A stretch of 64,000 bases of DNA from Pikeienuella litoralis (GCF_037646705.1 NZ_JBBHER010000007.1:1-64000); one strand, 5' to 3'; shown: positions 8,298 through 22,255, counted from the stretch's first letter. Program-made: numbers and translations. The notes: generated by a model not told the origin, from the sequence alone.

Positions 8298-8849
8298 ATG
8301 CCGCACTCATCACTGGCTGCATTCCTGCGTCGCGCCGCGCCGCTGGCCGCGGCGGCGGTTCTCGGCGGTTGCACGATCAGTTCGAGTGACGGCGGCGGGT
8401 CCATCGGCGAGCAACTCGGCCTCGTTCCCGGCACGCCGGACGCGTTCATGATCATCGCGCGCGCGCCGCTGGAGATTCCACCCGATTTCACCCTGCCCAC
8501 CCCGCAGCCCGGCGCGGTGAGCCCACGGGACCCGGATCCGCTCGCCGAGGCGGAACAGACGCTTTTCGGCCAGCAGGAGCCGGCGCCCACCGCCACCGCG
8601 AGCGCCGGCGAACAGGCGCTGCTCGCCGGCGCCGGCGCCAATGTCGACAACAGCGCCGCGCGCACCGAGCTTGAGAGCAGGGCCGCGCCGGAGCGGAGAT
8701 ATGGTTTGACCTCGGTCCTCGGCTACAAGATTCCGGCCGGCCCCAACGACCGCAACTACACCGTTGAAGCCCTCGAAGAGAATGAGCGCCTGCGTCAGCA
8801 AGGCCTGCTGACGCCCACCGCGCCGCCAATCGAGGACGACGACAAGTAA
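8298..8849 (+). CDS. DUF3035-type lipoprotein
   Basis: This is a predicted outer- or inner-membrane lipoprotein of 183 residues. The signal peptide ends in the lipobox LGGC, with the lipidated cysteine near residue 27. A proline-rich segment RAPLEIPPDFTLPTPQPG follows, which is the hallmark of DUF3035 proteins that sit after lspA in Rhodobacterales. The ATG at 8298 has CGGAG seven bases upstream; ATGs 24-36 nt earlier are possible. The function is unknown. Confidence 0.82.
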   Translation: MPHSSLAAFLRRAAPLAAAAVLGGCTISSSDGGGSIGEQLGLVPGTPDAFMIIARAPLEIPPDFTLPTPQPGAVSPRDPDPLAEAEQTLFGQQEPAPTATASAGEQALLAGAGANVDNSAARTELESRAAPERRYGLTSVLGYKIPAGPNDRNYTVEALEENERLRQQGLLTPTAPPIEDDDK

Positions 8850-8946
8850 CGGATTGCCGGCCCGCCCGACCCGGCGCCGTCGGCCGCTCGAGCGTTTTTT
8901 CACCCTCCGCGCCCGCGCTTGCGGGCCAGAACACCGGAGACGCCGC

Positions 8947-10275
8947 ATGAAACTTCGCGCGCCCGCGCTTCTCGTCGCACTTTTCTGCACGCCGGCGACC
9001 GCGGCGCCGGCGGTCTCCACCTTCACGTTGGACAACGGCATGCAGGGCGTGGTGATCGAAGACCACCGCGCGCCGGTCGTCACGCACATGGTCTGGTACC
9101 GCGTCGGCGCCGCTGACGAGGCGCCGGGCGAAACCGGCGTCGCGCATTTTCTCGAACATCTGATGTTCAAGGGCACGGACAAGATCCCCGAAGGCGCGTT
9201 CTCCAAGGTCGTGGCGGAGAATGGCGGGCAGGACAACGCCTTCACCACTCAGGATTACACCGCCTATTTTCAGCGCATCGCCGCCGACCGGCTCGATCTG
9301 GTGATGGGGATGGAGGCGGACCGGATGCGCAATCTCCGCCTGACGGACGCGCTGGTCCTGCCCGAGCGCGACGTGGTGCTCGAAGAGCGCAACCAGCGGA
9401 CCGAGAACGACCCCGGCGCGCTCTTTCGCGAGCAGATGAGCGCCGCTCTCTATCTCAACCACCCCTACGGCTCGCCGGTGATCGGCTGGCGCTCCGAGAT
9501 CGCCGAATTGACGCTGGACGACGCGCTCCGGTTCTACGCCGCGCATTACTCGCCCGACAACGCGATCCTCGTCGTCGCCGGGGACGTCTCCCCCGAAGAG
9601 GTCGAGCGGCTGGCGAAGATCCATTTCGGCCCGATCCCCGCCGCCGGCGTCTCACCTCGCCATCGGCCCGAGGAGCCGCCGCAACTCGCCGCGCGCCAGC
9701 TGGAGATGGCGGACCCGCGCGTGCGCCAGCCTTACGTGATCCGCCGCTATCTCGCGCCCTCCCGGCGCACCGGCGGCGACGAGACCGCGGCGGCGCTGTC
9801 GATCATGGCCGAGGTGCTCGGCGGCGGCGGCGTGACCTCGCGACTGGCGAAAAAGCTTCAGATCGAAGACCGGATCGCGATCGGCGCCGGCGCCTACTAC
9901 AATGGCGGCGCCTATGATTACGGCGAATTCGGCGTCTACGGCGTTCCGGTGGAGGGTGTGGATCTGGCCGATGTCGAGGCCGCTTTCGACGCTGTGATGG
10001 CGAAGCTCGCCGCCGAAGGGCCGACCGAAGAGGAGCTTGCGCGCGCCCGAACCATGGTCCGCGCCTCGGAGATCTACGCGCAGGACAGCCAGCAGACCCT
10101 CGCGCAGCGCTACGGCGCCGGCCTCGCCGCCGGCCTCACCATCGAGCGGATCGAAGCCTGGCCCGAGGCGCTCGAGAAGGTCACGGCGGAAGACGTGAAG
10201 ACGGCGGCCGCTCTTCTCCGCCGGGAGGCCTCCGTCACCGGGCGGCTGGTTCAGGCTCTGGAGGCGCCGCAATGA
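8947..10275 (+). CDS. M16 family zinc metallopeptidase, active subunit
   Basis: This is an exported pitrilysin-type peptidase of 442 residues with a cleavable signal peptide (about residues 1-20, ending TPATAA). The inverted zinc motif HFLEH is at residues 67-71, and the distal glutamate lies in VLEERNQRTEND. The C-terminal M16 domain follows. Its stop overlaps the start of a second M16 gene by ATGA. In known bacterial pairs of this kind the zinc-bearing subunit forms a heterodimer with an inactive partner. It probably degrades peptides in the periplasm. Confidence 0.93.
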   Translation: MKLRAPALLVALFCTPATAAPAVSTFTLDNGMQGVVIEDHRAPVVTHMVWYRVGAADEAPGETGVAHFLEHLMFKGTDKIPEGAFSKVVAENGGQDNAFTTQDYTAYFQRIAADRLDLVMGMEADRMRNLRLTDALVLPERDVVLEERNQRTENDPGALFREQMSAALYLNHPYGSPVIGWRSEIAELTLDDALRFYAAHYSPDNAILVVAGDVSPEEVERLAKIHFGPIPAAGVSPRHRPEEPPQLAARQLEMADPRVRQPYVIRRYLAPSRRTGGDETAAALSIMAEVLGGGGVTSRLAKKLQIEDRIAIGAGAYYNGGAYDYGEFGVYGVPVEGVDLADVEAAFDAVMAKLAAEGPTEEELARARTMVRASEIYAQDSQQTLAQRYGAGLAAGLTIERIEAWPEALEKVTAEDVKTAAALLRREASVTGRLVQALEAPQ

Positions 10276-11579
10276 TCCGCTTTTCCTTCGCTCTCGCGCT
10301 CGCTCTTCTCGCGCTTCCCGCCTTCGCCGCCGCGCCGATTCAGCGCGTCGTCAGCCCCGGCGGAATCGAAGCCTGGCTGGTTCATGAAGACACGATCCCC
10401 ATCGTCTCGATCGAGATCGAATTCAGGGGCGGCGCCACGCTCGATCCGGACGGCAAGGAAGGGCTCGCCAATCTCTTCGCCGGGCTGCTCGATGAAGGCG
10501 CCGGAGATCTCGACGCGGTCGGCTTTTCCGAGGCCGCCGACGCCATCGCCGCCCGGTTCGGATTTTCGGCCGGGCGCGAAAGCCTCACCGTCTCCGCGTC
10601 GATGCTCGCCGAGAACCGCGACGCCAGCGTCGATCTCCTGCGCCTCGCGCTGACCGAGCCCCGTTTCGACGAAGAGCCGGTGACGCGCGTGAAGCGGCAG
10701 ATCCTCTCCTCGCTCCGGTCCGACGAGACCGACCCGAACGCCGTCGCGGCGAAAGCCTGGTTCGAAGCCGCCTTTCCCGGAGATTCGTATGGGCGCAAGA
10801 GCGCGGGCGACATCGAGAGCGTCTCGTCGATCACGGCGGCCGATCTTCGCGCCGCGGCGCCCGCGCTTCTGAATGTCGGCGCGGCGCATATCGGCGTCGT
10901 CGGCGCGATCGACGCGGCGGCTCTCGGCCCGCTTCTCGACCGCCTCCTCGGCGCGCTTCCCAACGCCGCGCCGGCGCCGGTCGAGCCGGTGGCGGTTCAG
11001 GCGCCGCCGGGGCTTCGCGTCATCGACCTCGACGTGCCGCAATCGGTGGCCGTCTTCGGGCAGAAGGGGATTCTTCGGAACGATCCCGACTTCATCCCCG
11101 CCCATGTGATGAACTATATCCTCGGCGGCGGCGGCCTCTCCTCCCGGCTGACGGTCGAGGTGCGCGAGAAGCGCGGGCTTTCCTATTCCGTCTATTCCTA
11201 TCTCCTTCCCCTCGACCGCGCCGGGCTGATCATCGGCGGCGTCGCCTCGGCGAACGCGTCGATGGCGGAGGCGGTCCGCGTCATCCGCGACGAATGGCGC
11301 AAGATGGCGGAGGAGGGCGCCGCGGCGGAGGAGCTGGACAAGGCGAAGCGGTATCTGACCGGCGCCTACGCGCTGAATTTCGACTCGAACGCGAAAATCG
11401 CCAATCTTCTCGTCGGCCTGCAGGCCGCGGGTCTACCGATCGACTACCCCGAAAACCGCAACGCGATGATCGAGGCCGTGACGCTCGACGACATTCAACG
11501 CGTCGCGCGGCGCATTCTCGACGCCGACGCGCTCAGCTTCGTCGTCGTCGGCCGACCGGAGGGGCTGGCCGACGAATAG
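10272..11579 (+). CDS. M16 family peptidase-like protein, zinc-less partner subunit
   Basis: The 435-residue exported protein has a signal peptide (ALLALPAFA). It has the two-domain M16 fold but no HxxEH; the equivalent region reads GLANLFAGLLDEG. The C-terminal EKRGLSYSVYS segment matches the R/Y region of partner subunits that help the active subunit bind substrate. ATGA overlap with the preceding gene implies translational coupling and a heterodimer. The role is inferred from the family. Confidence 0.92.
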   Translation: MIRFSFALALALLALPAFAAAPIQRVVSPGGIEAWLVHEDTIPIVSIEIEFRGGATLDPDGKEGLANLFAGLLDEGAGDLDAVGFSEAADAIAARFGFSAGRESLTVSASMLAENRDASVDLLRLALTEPRFDEEPVTRVKRQILSSLRSDETDPNAVAAKAWFEAAFPGDSYGRKSAGDIESVSSITAADLRAAAPALLNVGAAHIGVVGAIDAAALGPLLDRLLGALPNAAPAPVEPVAVQAPPGLRVIDLDVPQSVAVFGQKGILRNDPDFIPAHVMNYILGGGGLSSRLTVEVREKRGLSYSVYSYLLPLDRAGLIIGGVASANASMAEAVRVIRDEWRKMAEEGAAAEELDKAKRYLTGAYALNFDSNAKIANLLVGLQAAGLPIDYPENRNAMIEAVTLDDIQRVARRILDADALSFVVVGRPEGLADE

Positions 11580-11644
11580 CGCCATGCGCATGCTCACCCG
11601 CGCCGAGGCCCCGCCTTTCGCGCATCGAATCGGAACCGCCGCCA

Positions 11645-12604
11645 ATGCCTCGCACCGATAGCGCAGAGCCCAGCCCGGGCGAAATTCCCGCCCCCCGACC
11701 AGGCGGAGCGACGGATAACGCCGGCGGCGCGTCATGGATGATGCTGTCGGTCTTCACCGCATCGGTGATGACCGTCGCGGTGAAATGGGCCGCGGGGGAG
11801 GTCGAAAGTTCGGTGATCGTGGTGCTTCGCTCGGCCGGCGGTCTCACGCTTTGCCTTTTCGCGCTGATCGCGGTGCGCGACCTTCGGTCGGAGCTGCGCT
11901 TCTCGGCCCCATGGCTCCATATCTGGCGCGGGCTGCTCGCCGGCTGCGCGACCCAGTTCGGATTCTACACGATCACGGAGCTGCCGCTGGCGACGTCCAC
12001 GGTTCTCTTCTTCACCGCGCCGATCTTCACCGCCGTCATGGCGATTCCGCTGCAGGGAGAGCGGGTCGGCGTCCGCCGCGGCGGCGCCATCGTCTTCGGC
12101 TTTCTCGGCATCCTGATCGTGATGCGGCCGGGGGCCGAGAGTTTCGAGGTGGCGATTCTCACCGGGCTCGCCTCATCGCTCCTCTTCGGGCTGGCGCTCC
12201 TCTCGTCGCGCGGGTTGGCGAACCGCGACGGGGTCTTCGCCTCCTTCATCTCGTCCACTCTGCTGACGCTGCTGATCGCGATCCCGTTCGCGGCGCCGGT
12301 CTGGAGCCTGCCGGTCAGTTGGCTCGGCTGGACCGCGATCGGGCTGGTCACAGCGACGTCGCTGGTGCGGAACATGGCCGACATCCAGGCGTATCGGTTG
12401 GCGGAGGCGGCGATTCTGGCGCCGCTCTCCTATCTCCGTCTGATCCTTCTCGCTCTCGCCGGCTACATCTTCTTCAGCGAAACGCCGGACCTCTACACGG
12501 TGATCGGCGGCGCCGTGATCATCGCCTCCGCGCTCTATATCGCGCGCCGTGAGCAACTGGTGCGAAAGAGACCCCCGCCCCCGCCGCTCGATCAGAACCT
12601 CTGA
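11645..12604 (+). CDS. EamA (DMT-family) transporter
   Basis: This is an inner-membrane transporter of 319 residues with ten hydrophobic segments arranged as two EamA repeats. Typical features are the ITELPLATSTVLFFTAPIF stretch of the first repeat and EAAILAPLSYLRLI of the second. A polar, proline-rich N-terminus of about 30 residues precedes helix 1. The start ATG has GGAA upstream. The 3' end overlaps the convergent TerB-like gene by 13 nt. The substrate is unknown; the family exports metabolites. Confidence 0.88.
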   Translation: MPRTDSAEPSPGEIPAPRPGGATDNAGGASWMMLSVFTASVMTVAVKWAAGEVESSVIVVLRSAGGLTLCLFALIAVRDLRSELRFSAPWLHIWRGLLAGCATQFGFYTITELPLATSTVLFFTAPIFTAVMAIPLQGERVGVRRGGAIVFGFLGILIVMRPGAESFEVAILTGLASSLLFGLALLSSRGLANRDGVFASFISSTLLTLLIAIPFAAPVWSLPVSWLGWTAIGLVTATSLVRNMADIQAYRLAEAAILAPLSYLRLILLALAGYIFFSETPDLYTVIGGAVIIASALYIARREQLVRKRPPPPPLDQNL

Positions 12605-13005
12605 TACCGCGCCCGCGCGCCCCGCTCGATCGCGGCGGATGCGAGACGCCCGACCTTGAGCCCGTCGCGGAGCATCTCCAGCAGCCGAAGCTCGGTCATT
12701 TTCGCGGCGCCGTCCGCCGCCACGATATCGCAGGCGATCGCGTAGGCCGTCTCGTTGAACCCATCGGGCAACGCCTCGGCGACGAGCCCGATCAGCGCGT
12801 CGAGCCCGTCCTCCTCGGAAAACAGGTCCCGGACGATGCCATTGACGCGGGCGACGCGGTCCTTGTCATATCCATCGAACGCCGGCAGCGCGTCGATGAT
12901 CCTGTCGATGGTCAAAAGCTCCTCCGTCGACTGAATCTCATCGGCGGCGGAGGTCGCGATCATCACGGCGATGAGCGCGTCCTGGGGATTGAGTGCAGTC
13001 GGCAT
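12592..13005 (-). CDS. TerB-like (tellurite-resistance domain) protein
   Basis: This is a cytosolic all-helical protein of 137 residues. The pattern of acidic helices (AVMIATSAADEIQSTEE, DIVAADGAAKMTELRLLEML) with the repeated AxxD-G turns matches the TerB domain family. AGGAG stands seven bases upstream of the ATG at 13005. It is divergent from lysyl-tRNA synthetase and convergent with the EamA transporter. The exact function is unknown. Confidence 0.75.
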   Translation of the reverse strand: MPTALNPQDALIAVMIATSAADEIQSTEELLTIDRIIDALPAFDGYDKDRVARVNGIVRDLFSEEDGLDALIGLVAEALPDGFNETAYAIACDIVAADGAAKMTELRLLEMLRDGLKVGRLASAAIERGARARYQRF

Positions 13006-13100
13006 CAGCTTGCTCCTGGCTCCTATGCGGCGCCGCAACTTATTGACCGGCTTGCTGCGCCGCAATAGGAGAGGCGCGGTGTCTGAAAGGAACGAGGACC

Positions 13101-14693
13101 ATGACCAACCTTCGCGCGCTCGCCGAAACATCCCGAGCCTGGCCTTTCCAGGAGGCGCGCCGGCTGGTCGAACGCTATCGGAAAGCCCCGCCCGCCAAGG
13201 GGCATGTCCTGTTCGAGACCGGCTACGGCCCATCGGGCCTGCCGCATATCGGCACCTTCGGCGAGGTCGCGCGCACGACGATGGTGCGCCGCGCGTTCGA
13301 GGTCCTTTCGGACATCCCGACGCGGCTGCTCTGTTTCTCCGACGACATGGACGGGCTGAGGAAGGTCCCCGGCAATGTGCCGAACCGCGAGGCGCTGGCG
13401 GCGGATCTCAACCTCCCGCTCACCCGCGTGCGCGACCCGTTCGGCACGCATGAGAGCTTCGGCGCGCACAACAACGCGCGGCTCCGCGCCTTTCTCGACA
13501 ATTTCGGTTTCGAGTACGAATTCGCCTCTTCGACCGACTATTACCAGAGCGGCCGCTTCGATGAGGCGCTCCTGAAGGCCCTCGCCGCCTATGATCGGAT
13601 CATGGAGCTCATGCTGCCGACCCTCGGCGCGGAGCGGCGGGAGACCTACTCCCCGTTCCTTCCGATCAGCCCCAAGACCGGCCACGTCCTGCAGACGCCG
13701 ACGCTGGAGCGCAACCTGAAGAAGGGGACCATCGTCTATCAGGAGCCGGACGGCGAGAAGATCGAGGTTCCGGTCACCGGCGGCGCGGTCAAGCTGCAAT
13801 GGAAGCCGGACTGGGGCATGCGCTGGGCCGCGCTCGGCGTCGACTACGAGATGTACGGGAAGGACCTGATTCCCTCCGCCGTTCTTTCGGCCAAGATCTG
13901 CGCGGCCCTCGACGCGCCGGCGCCCGAGCTTTACAATTATGAGCTGTTTCTCGACGGCGACGGCCAGAAGATCTCGAAATCGAAGGGCAACGGCCTCTCC
14001 ATGGAGGAGTGGCTGACCTACGCCGCGCCCGAGAGTCTCTCCTATTTCATGTATCAGAAGCCGAAGACCGCGAAGCGCCTGTTCTTCGACGTGATCCCGA
14101 AAACGGTGGACGAATATCACCAGCAGCTGAACGCCTTCGTCGCTCAGGACGACGCGGCGCGCCTCGCGAACCCGGTCTGGCATGTCCATCAGGGAACGCC
14201 GCCCGCCTCCGACATGGTGGTCAGCTTCGCCATGCTGCTCAATCTCGCCGCCGTCGCCAACGCCGACGACCGGGAGACCCTCTGGGGCTTCATCCGCAAA
14301 TACGCGCCGAACGCCGCGCCGGAGACCCATCCCGCGCTCGACGCGGCGGCGGGCTACGCGCTCCGCTATTACGAGGATTTCGTGAAGCCCGCGAAGGTCT
14401 ACCGCACCGCCAACGAGCAGGAGGCCGCGGCCCTCGCCGCCCTCGCCGCCCGGCTGCGGACATGGACCGGCGGCGCCGACGCCGGCGCGCTTCAGGATCT
14501 GGTCTATGAGATCGGCAAGAACGCGAAGTTCGAGCCGCTCCGCGCATGGTTCGGCGCCATCTACGAAGTGCTGCTGGGCGAAAAACAGGGCCCCCGCTTC
14601 GGCGGCTTCATCGCCCTCTATGGCGTGGAGGAGACCGCCGCCCTGATCGACAGAGCCCTGGCGGGCGAACTGGCCCACCAAAAACCCGTCTGA
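13101..14693 (+). CDS. lysS: Lysyl-tRNA synthetase, class I
   Basis: This enzyme charges tRNA-Lys. The 530-residue protein is the class I type, unlike the class II enzyme of E. coli. The HIGH-like signature HIGT is at residues 49-52 and the KMSKS-like signature KISKSK at 290-295. The C-terminal helical bundle recognises the anticodon. Class I LysRS is common in alphaproteobacteria and archaea. No other gene follows before the rRNA operon. Confidence 0.95.
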   Translation: MTNLRALAETSRAWPFQEARRLVERYRKAPPAKGHVLFETGYGPSGLPHIGTFGEVARTTMVRRAFEVLSDIPTRLLCFSDDMDGLRKVPGNVPNREALAADLNLPLTRVRDPFGTHESFGAHNNARLRAFLDNFGFEYEFASSTDYYQSGRFDEALLKALAAYDRIMELMLPTLGAERRETYSPFLPISPKTGHVLQTPTLERNLKKGTIVYQEPDGEKIEVPVTGGAVKLQWKPDWGMRWAALGVDYEMYGKDLIPSAVLSAKICAALDAPAPELYNYELFLDGDGQKISKSKGNGLSMEEWLTYAAPESLSYFMYQKPKTAKRLFFDVIPKTVDEYHQQLNAFVAQDDAARLANPVWHVHQGTPPASDMVVSFAMLLNLAAVANADDRETLWGFIRKYAPNAAPETHPALDAAAGYALRYYEDFVKPAKVYRTANEQEAAALAALAARLRTWTGGADAGALQDLVYEIGKNAKFEPLRAWFGAIYEVLLGEKQGPRFGGFIALYGVEETAALIDRALAGELAHQKPV

Positions 14694-15087
14694 AAGGCCG
14701 GGCTTTTCGCTGGACCCAAGCGCCTTGAAACCGCCTCGCGCGCACGGACGGCGCTCAGGCGCCGCGATGATCCACGACGGTCGATCGCCCGCCCGGAAGG
14801 GCGGCTCTCAATCGGCGCGGAAAAGCGGCTCCGACGCCGACGCGCGCGGCTTGTGCCCCATGAGCTCAATCCCCCACCCATTCCGATTGTTCGGATGCGC
14901 CATGGGCGCTCGGTGACCTTGCTCCAGGCCCCGCAGCAATGACCGAGAACGTCGTCGCGGCTGGCGGAGACGCGGTTGGCGAGCCAGTCGCCGCGCAGGA
15001 ACGACCGTGCGGTTTAGTCAGGGCCGAGTTTCGGCGTCGTAGGCCAGGCGACCTGACCTATGAGGCTGACGGCGCGCGCGCTTCGCC
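14694..15087. other. Intergenic region, no gene seen
   Basis: About 390 bases follow lysS with no convincing start, ribosome binding site or conserved protein. GC is a little lower than in flanking genes. It may be eroded DNA continuous with the broken reading frames at 15.1-15.8 kb. Confidence 0.5.
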
Positions 15088-15830
15088 TTAAGCGCCGATC
15101 GGCGCCAGATCATCGCTCCAGGCATGGGCGTCGCCCCAGGTCGCAACGGATCCGGCGCGCTCCCGCCCTTCGTGGGGCGGATAGCCTCGAAGATAGACGC
15201 CGACTTCGCCCGCCGATCCTTTTGCGAAGAAGGGCGTGAGCCGCATCCGGCTCAGCCCTTCCCAATCCTGAAACTCCGGCCCGGTCCGGCGCCATCCCGC
15301 CACCAGATTCCGCTCCCCACTTCAGGGCCGAGGCCGCGCCCGGATCATTCGCCCATTCAACCAGGCGGGGCACCAAAGCCTCTCCACCGCACCGTCATTC
15401 CGCGCATGGCGGCGTGGACAGCCAGAGAGCCCCCACGCCGGCGCGCTACTCCATGGATCGCCACAGCCGCACCGCGCTCCCCATCTCCGCGAGCGCCGGC
15501 AAACGCCGCTCCACGACCTGCCAAAGAAGATCCGAAGCCCGCTCCCGCCGCCCTGCGCGGCGGCCATGCGACATGCGCCGCCAATGCCCGGGACCGACGC
15601 GCCTGAACGCTATCGCGGCCCCAGCGGGCAGGTCGCAGGAGATCGCCGCCATCCTGCTCCCCCAGGCTCCGAACCGCGCCGCCCATCAACACACGCTGCT
15701 GGTACAAGGAACGCCGATTCAGATCGCCAAGGCGTCGGGTCTCTCTCGTTGGTCAATGGCCGCGCAAGCTGGCGGGCTCCACACCTGCTACAGCCCAGCC
15801 GCCAAGAGTTGCGAATTTGATCGAAGAAGC
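15088..15830 (-). pseudogene. Remnant of an unrecognised protein-coding gene, frameshifted
   Basis: Several minus-strand segments have protein-like composition but lie in different frames. From upstream to downstream they contain RRLGDLNRRSLYQQRVLMGG (about 15730-15660), AIAFRRVGPGHWRRM and VERRLPALAEMGSAVRLWRS (15650-15446), VPRLVEWANDPGAASALKWG (15376-15310), and finally WRRTGPEFQDWEGLSRMRLT through the end at 15088. The last two overlap and need one frame change to join. Stops and frameshifts break the chain, so no intact product can be made. I do not recognise the family. Confidence 0.45.
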
Positions 15831-15970
15831 GGGGGTCTGCCGAAGAAAGACGGGAGCGGAGCCGGGACGAATGGTATGGTATGCGCGCCGACGCACGCCC
15901 CGCCGCATTTACAAAAGGATTTCCGGCCCTCTCGCTTTCGCGGCGCCTGCAAGGCGCCCACAAACGCAAA

Positions 15971-15990
15971 CGCCGCCCCGAAGGGCGGCG
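15971..15990 (-). terminator. Rho-independent terminator of the rRNA operon
   Basis: On the minus strand this is an 8-bp perfect stem CGCCGCCC/GGGCGGCG closed by a TTCG tetraloop, followed by TTTGCGTTTGTG. It stands just beyond tRNA-fMet, the last gene of the rRNA operon. Confidence 0.85.
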
Positions 15991-16018
15991 CTCGAGCGTT
16001 TGATAACGCGGAATATTT

Positions 16019-16095
<77 letters not shown>

Positions 16096-16170
16096 ACAGC
16101 ATAAGGGCCCAAACGCGTCATTTAATGGGCCAAGCATCATAGAGAGAAATGCTTCAGCATGATTTTTCAA

Positions 16171-16288
16171 GGCTTGGCAGTGACCTACTCTCCCACGTCT
16201 TGAGACGCAGTACCATCGGCGCTACGGGTCTTAACGGCCGAGTTCGAGATGGGATCGGGTGTTTACCTCGCGCTATGACCACCAAGCC
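16171..16288 (-). rRNA. rrf: 5S ribosomal RNA
   Basis: The 118-nt gene has complementary ends (GGCTTGG / CCAAGCC) that form helix I. It contains the conserved CCCGATCCCATCTCGAACTC loop A-B region and GGTACTGCGTC. It follows 23S by about 50 nt. The ends are assigned from helix I pairing and could be off by one or two bases. Confidence 0.95.
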
Positions 16289-16336
16289 TGAAAAAATCAT
16301 GCTGCTTCCAAGTCCGTCTTTCGTCTACTGGATCAA

Positions 16337-19126
<2,790 letters not shown>

Positions 19127-19339
19127 TCGATCCAGAAGACGAAAGATTCGCTTCTGTTCGAAATTACACTGTTCAGATCGCGCATGATTTGCATCACGCA
19201 AACGATCTTTGCGGTCAGTGTATTTGACTTGGAAAGACACTTAAGTGCTTTCTTTCGAAAACACTTACGTGTCAGCATTTCTCTTTACGATGTCATAGAG
19301 ACCTTGAAAAGGTCATAACAAATATTCTGCCGTAAGACC

Positions 19340-19415
19340 TGGTGGAGCCTATCGGGCTCGAACCGATGACCCCCTGCTTGCAAAGCAGGTGCTCTCCCAG
19401 CTGAGCTAAGGCCCC
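19340..19415 (-). tRNA. tRNA-Ala (anticodon TGC)
   Basis: This is a 76-nt spacer tRNA with encoded CCA. The acceptor stem starts GGGGCCT, the anticodon loop is CTTTGCAAG, and the T-arm is GGTTCGAGCC. It lies in the 16S-23S spacer, after tRNA-Ile. Confidence 0.96.
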
Positions 19416-19428
19416 TCACTCAATATAA

Positions 19429-19505
<77 letters not shown>

Positions 19506-19643
19506 TGAACCGTTATGCACGCGCAAATGGCGCGCGGGTCCGGTTGCCATGAAGGGATATGAGGACGGCCAGGCCGTTATGCTCCGAAGAGCTGCCAAGT
19601 CGATCCATGTATTTGGATGCGAACATCCAACTAGCTAGGATCT

Positions 19644-21113
<1,470 letters not shown>

Positions 21114-21272
21114 GAAATCATTGCTGATTTCCTTGACGAGATAAGACCCCGCACATGTGTACCGGTTCATCGAAATCAGCTCGAAAGCCTCATTCTCCCC
21201 GGCGGTACGTGTGCGTGTCCTAAACGTCGATTATCGACCGGACCGCCCACATATCCCTTCATCTTACAGCGA

Positions 21273-21284
21273 TTTCAAAGAGCG
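21273..21284 (-). promoter_or_regulatory. boxA-like antitermination site in the rRNA leader
   Basis: CGCTCTTTGAAA on the minus strand matches the boxA core GCTCTTT and lies about 160 nt before 16S in the rrn leader. This is the usual position for Nus-factor antitermination. Confidence 0.6.
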
Positions 21285-21347
21285 CGCTTCCTTTTGAGAA
21301 GCAACCGGCGGGGGAGAGTTTGTGGCTCCCCGCCGCCGGTGAGGAGG

Positions 21348-21376
21348 TATCTAGATAGATTCTCCGGGGGCTGCAA
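21348..21376 (-). promoter_or_regulatory. rRNA operon promoter
   Basis: On the minus strand the -35 TTGCAG (21371-21376) and -10 TAGATA (21348-21353) are separated by 17 bp. An A+T-rich stretch directly upstream resembles an UP element. A G+C-rich discriminator and a long leader hairpin follow, leading into the boxA site and 16S. No better promoter was seen between 21,114 and 21,480. Confidence 0.75.
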
Positions 21377-21627
21377 TAGCTATTTGAAAGATTTTTCATT
21401 GCAGTGCGGGAGAAGTTTGTTTTCCCTTATAATTCAATAACTTATGGAGTCATTCTTTTGCGTCCCGGGCCCACTGGAAGCAGGCGCCGTTGCGTCAGGT
21501 CAGGGCCGGCTGACGGGAATTCTCGGCGAATCTGCGCGCGCCGCGCCGCCGTTTTGGGCCCTCCCTCGTTCGCCCCCCTACATATTGTGGTCGGGCGCGG
21601 GAATCGGGCGATTCTCGAGATCGAGAC
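21377..21627. other. Intergenic region upstream of the rRNA promoter
   Basis: About 250 bases lie between the rRNA promoter and the 3' end of the DUF1810 gene. The first 60 are A+T-rich and probably hold UP-element sequence (for example TTGAATTATAAG on the minus strand). Nothing else was recognised. Confidence 0.5.
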
Positions 21628-22137
21628 TCAGCGCGCGCAGGCCGCGCCGGCCGTCAGGGCCAGAGTCGCAGGGCATGGCTCGCCGCCGAAGAATGCGTCG
21701 AGGACCGACGCGAACACCGGATCGGCCCCCTCCACGCGCGAGAAGAGCGTGGCGCACGCGCGGAACTTGGCCGCGTCCACCGGCCCGAAGATCGCCTCCG
21801 CGTCGCGGCCCTCCCCCGCGAGGCAGATCCCGAAGCAGTCCCGGAGCCGCGCGCCAAGGGTCTCGTCCGCGAGATACGCCTCCGCCTCCGGCAGGCCGGC
21901 GACCCCGAACCAGAGCGTCATCTCCGAAGGCTTGCGGCCGTGATATTCCGGAACGCCGTCGCATTGCGGAAAGACGAACCACATCCAGTGGCTCCGCTTT
22001 CGGCCGGCGCGGAGCTCGGCCATCGCGCGCTCGATATGGCTGACCGTCTCGCCGCGCACGATTTCATTCTGCTGAGCGAGAAACCGCTCAAGGTCGATAT
22101 CGTCGTCGTCGTCGTCAAATTCGAGGTCATCCGTCAT
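21628..22137 (-). CDS. DUF1810 family protein
   Basis: This is a 169-residue cytosolic protein. After an acidic run of aspartates, the sequence LERFLAQQNE, then SHWMWFVFPQCDGV and AEAYLADETLGARL matches the conserved DUF1810 core. The biochemical function of this family is not known to me. It lies downstream of thyX on the same strand with a 118-nt gap. Confidence 0.85.
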   Translation of the reverse strand: MTDDLEFDDDDDDIDLERFLAQQNEIVRGETVSHIERAMAELRAGRKRSHWMWFVFPQCDGVPEYHGRKPSEMTLWFGVAGLPEAEAYLADETLGARLRDCFGICLAGEGRDAEAIFGPVDAAKFRACATLFSRVEGADPVFASVLDAFFGGEPCPATLALTAGAACAR

Positions 22138-22255
22138 CGATCAGTTCTCATCCTTCTCGTCCGTCCATGCGCGATGCGGCGCGGCTTCAGTCTGGGGGAG
22201 AAACGGCGACCTCTCAAATCGCAGTCCGGGGCGACGGTTTCGCCGCCATCCGGCC

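Noticed and set aside
6121..8322. Minus-strand open frame of 733 codons
   Set aside because: It is antisense to hslU and lspA, which are certain genes; the product has shadow-like composition.
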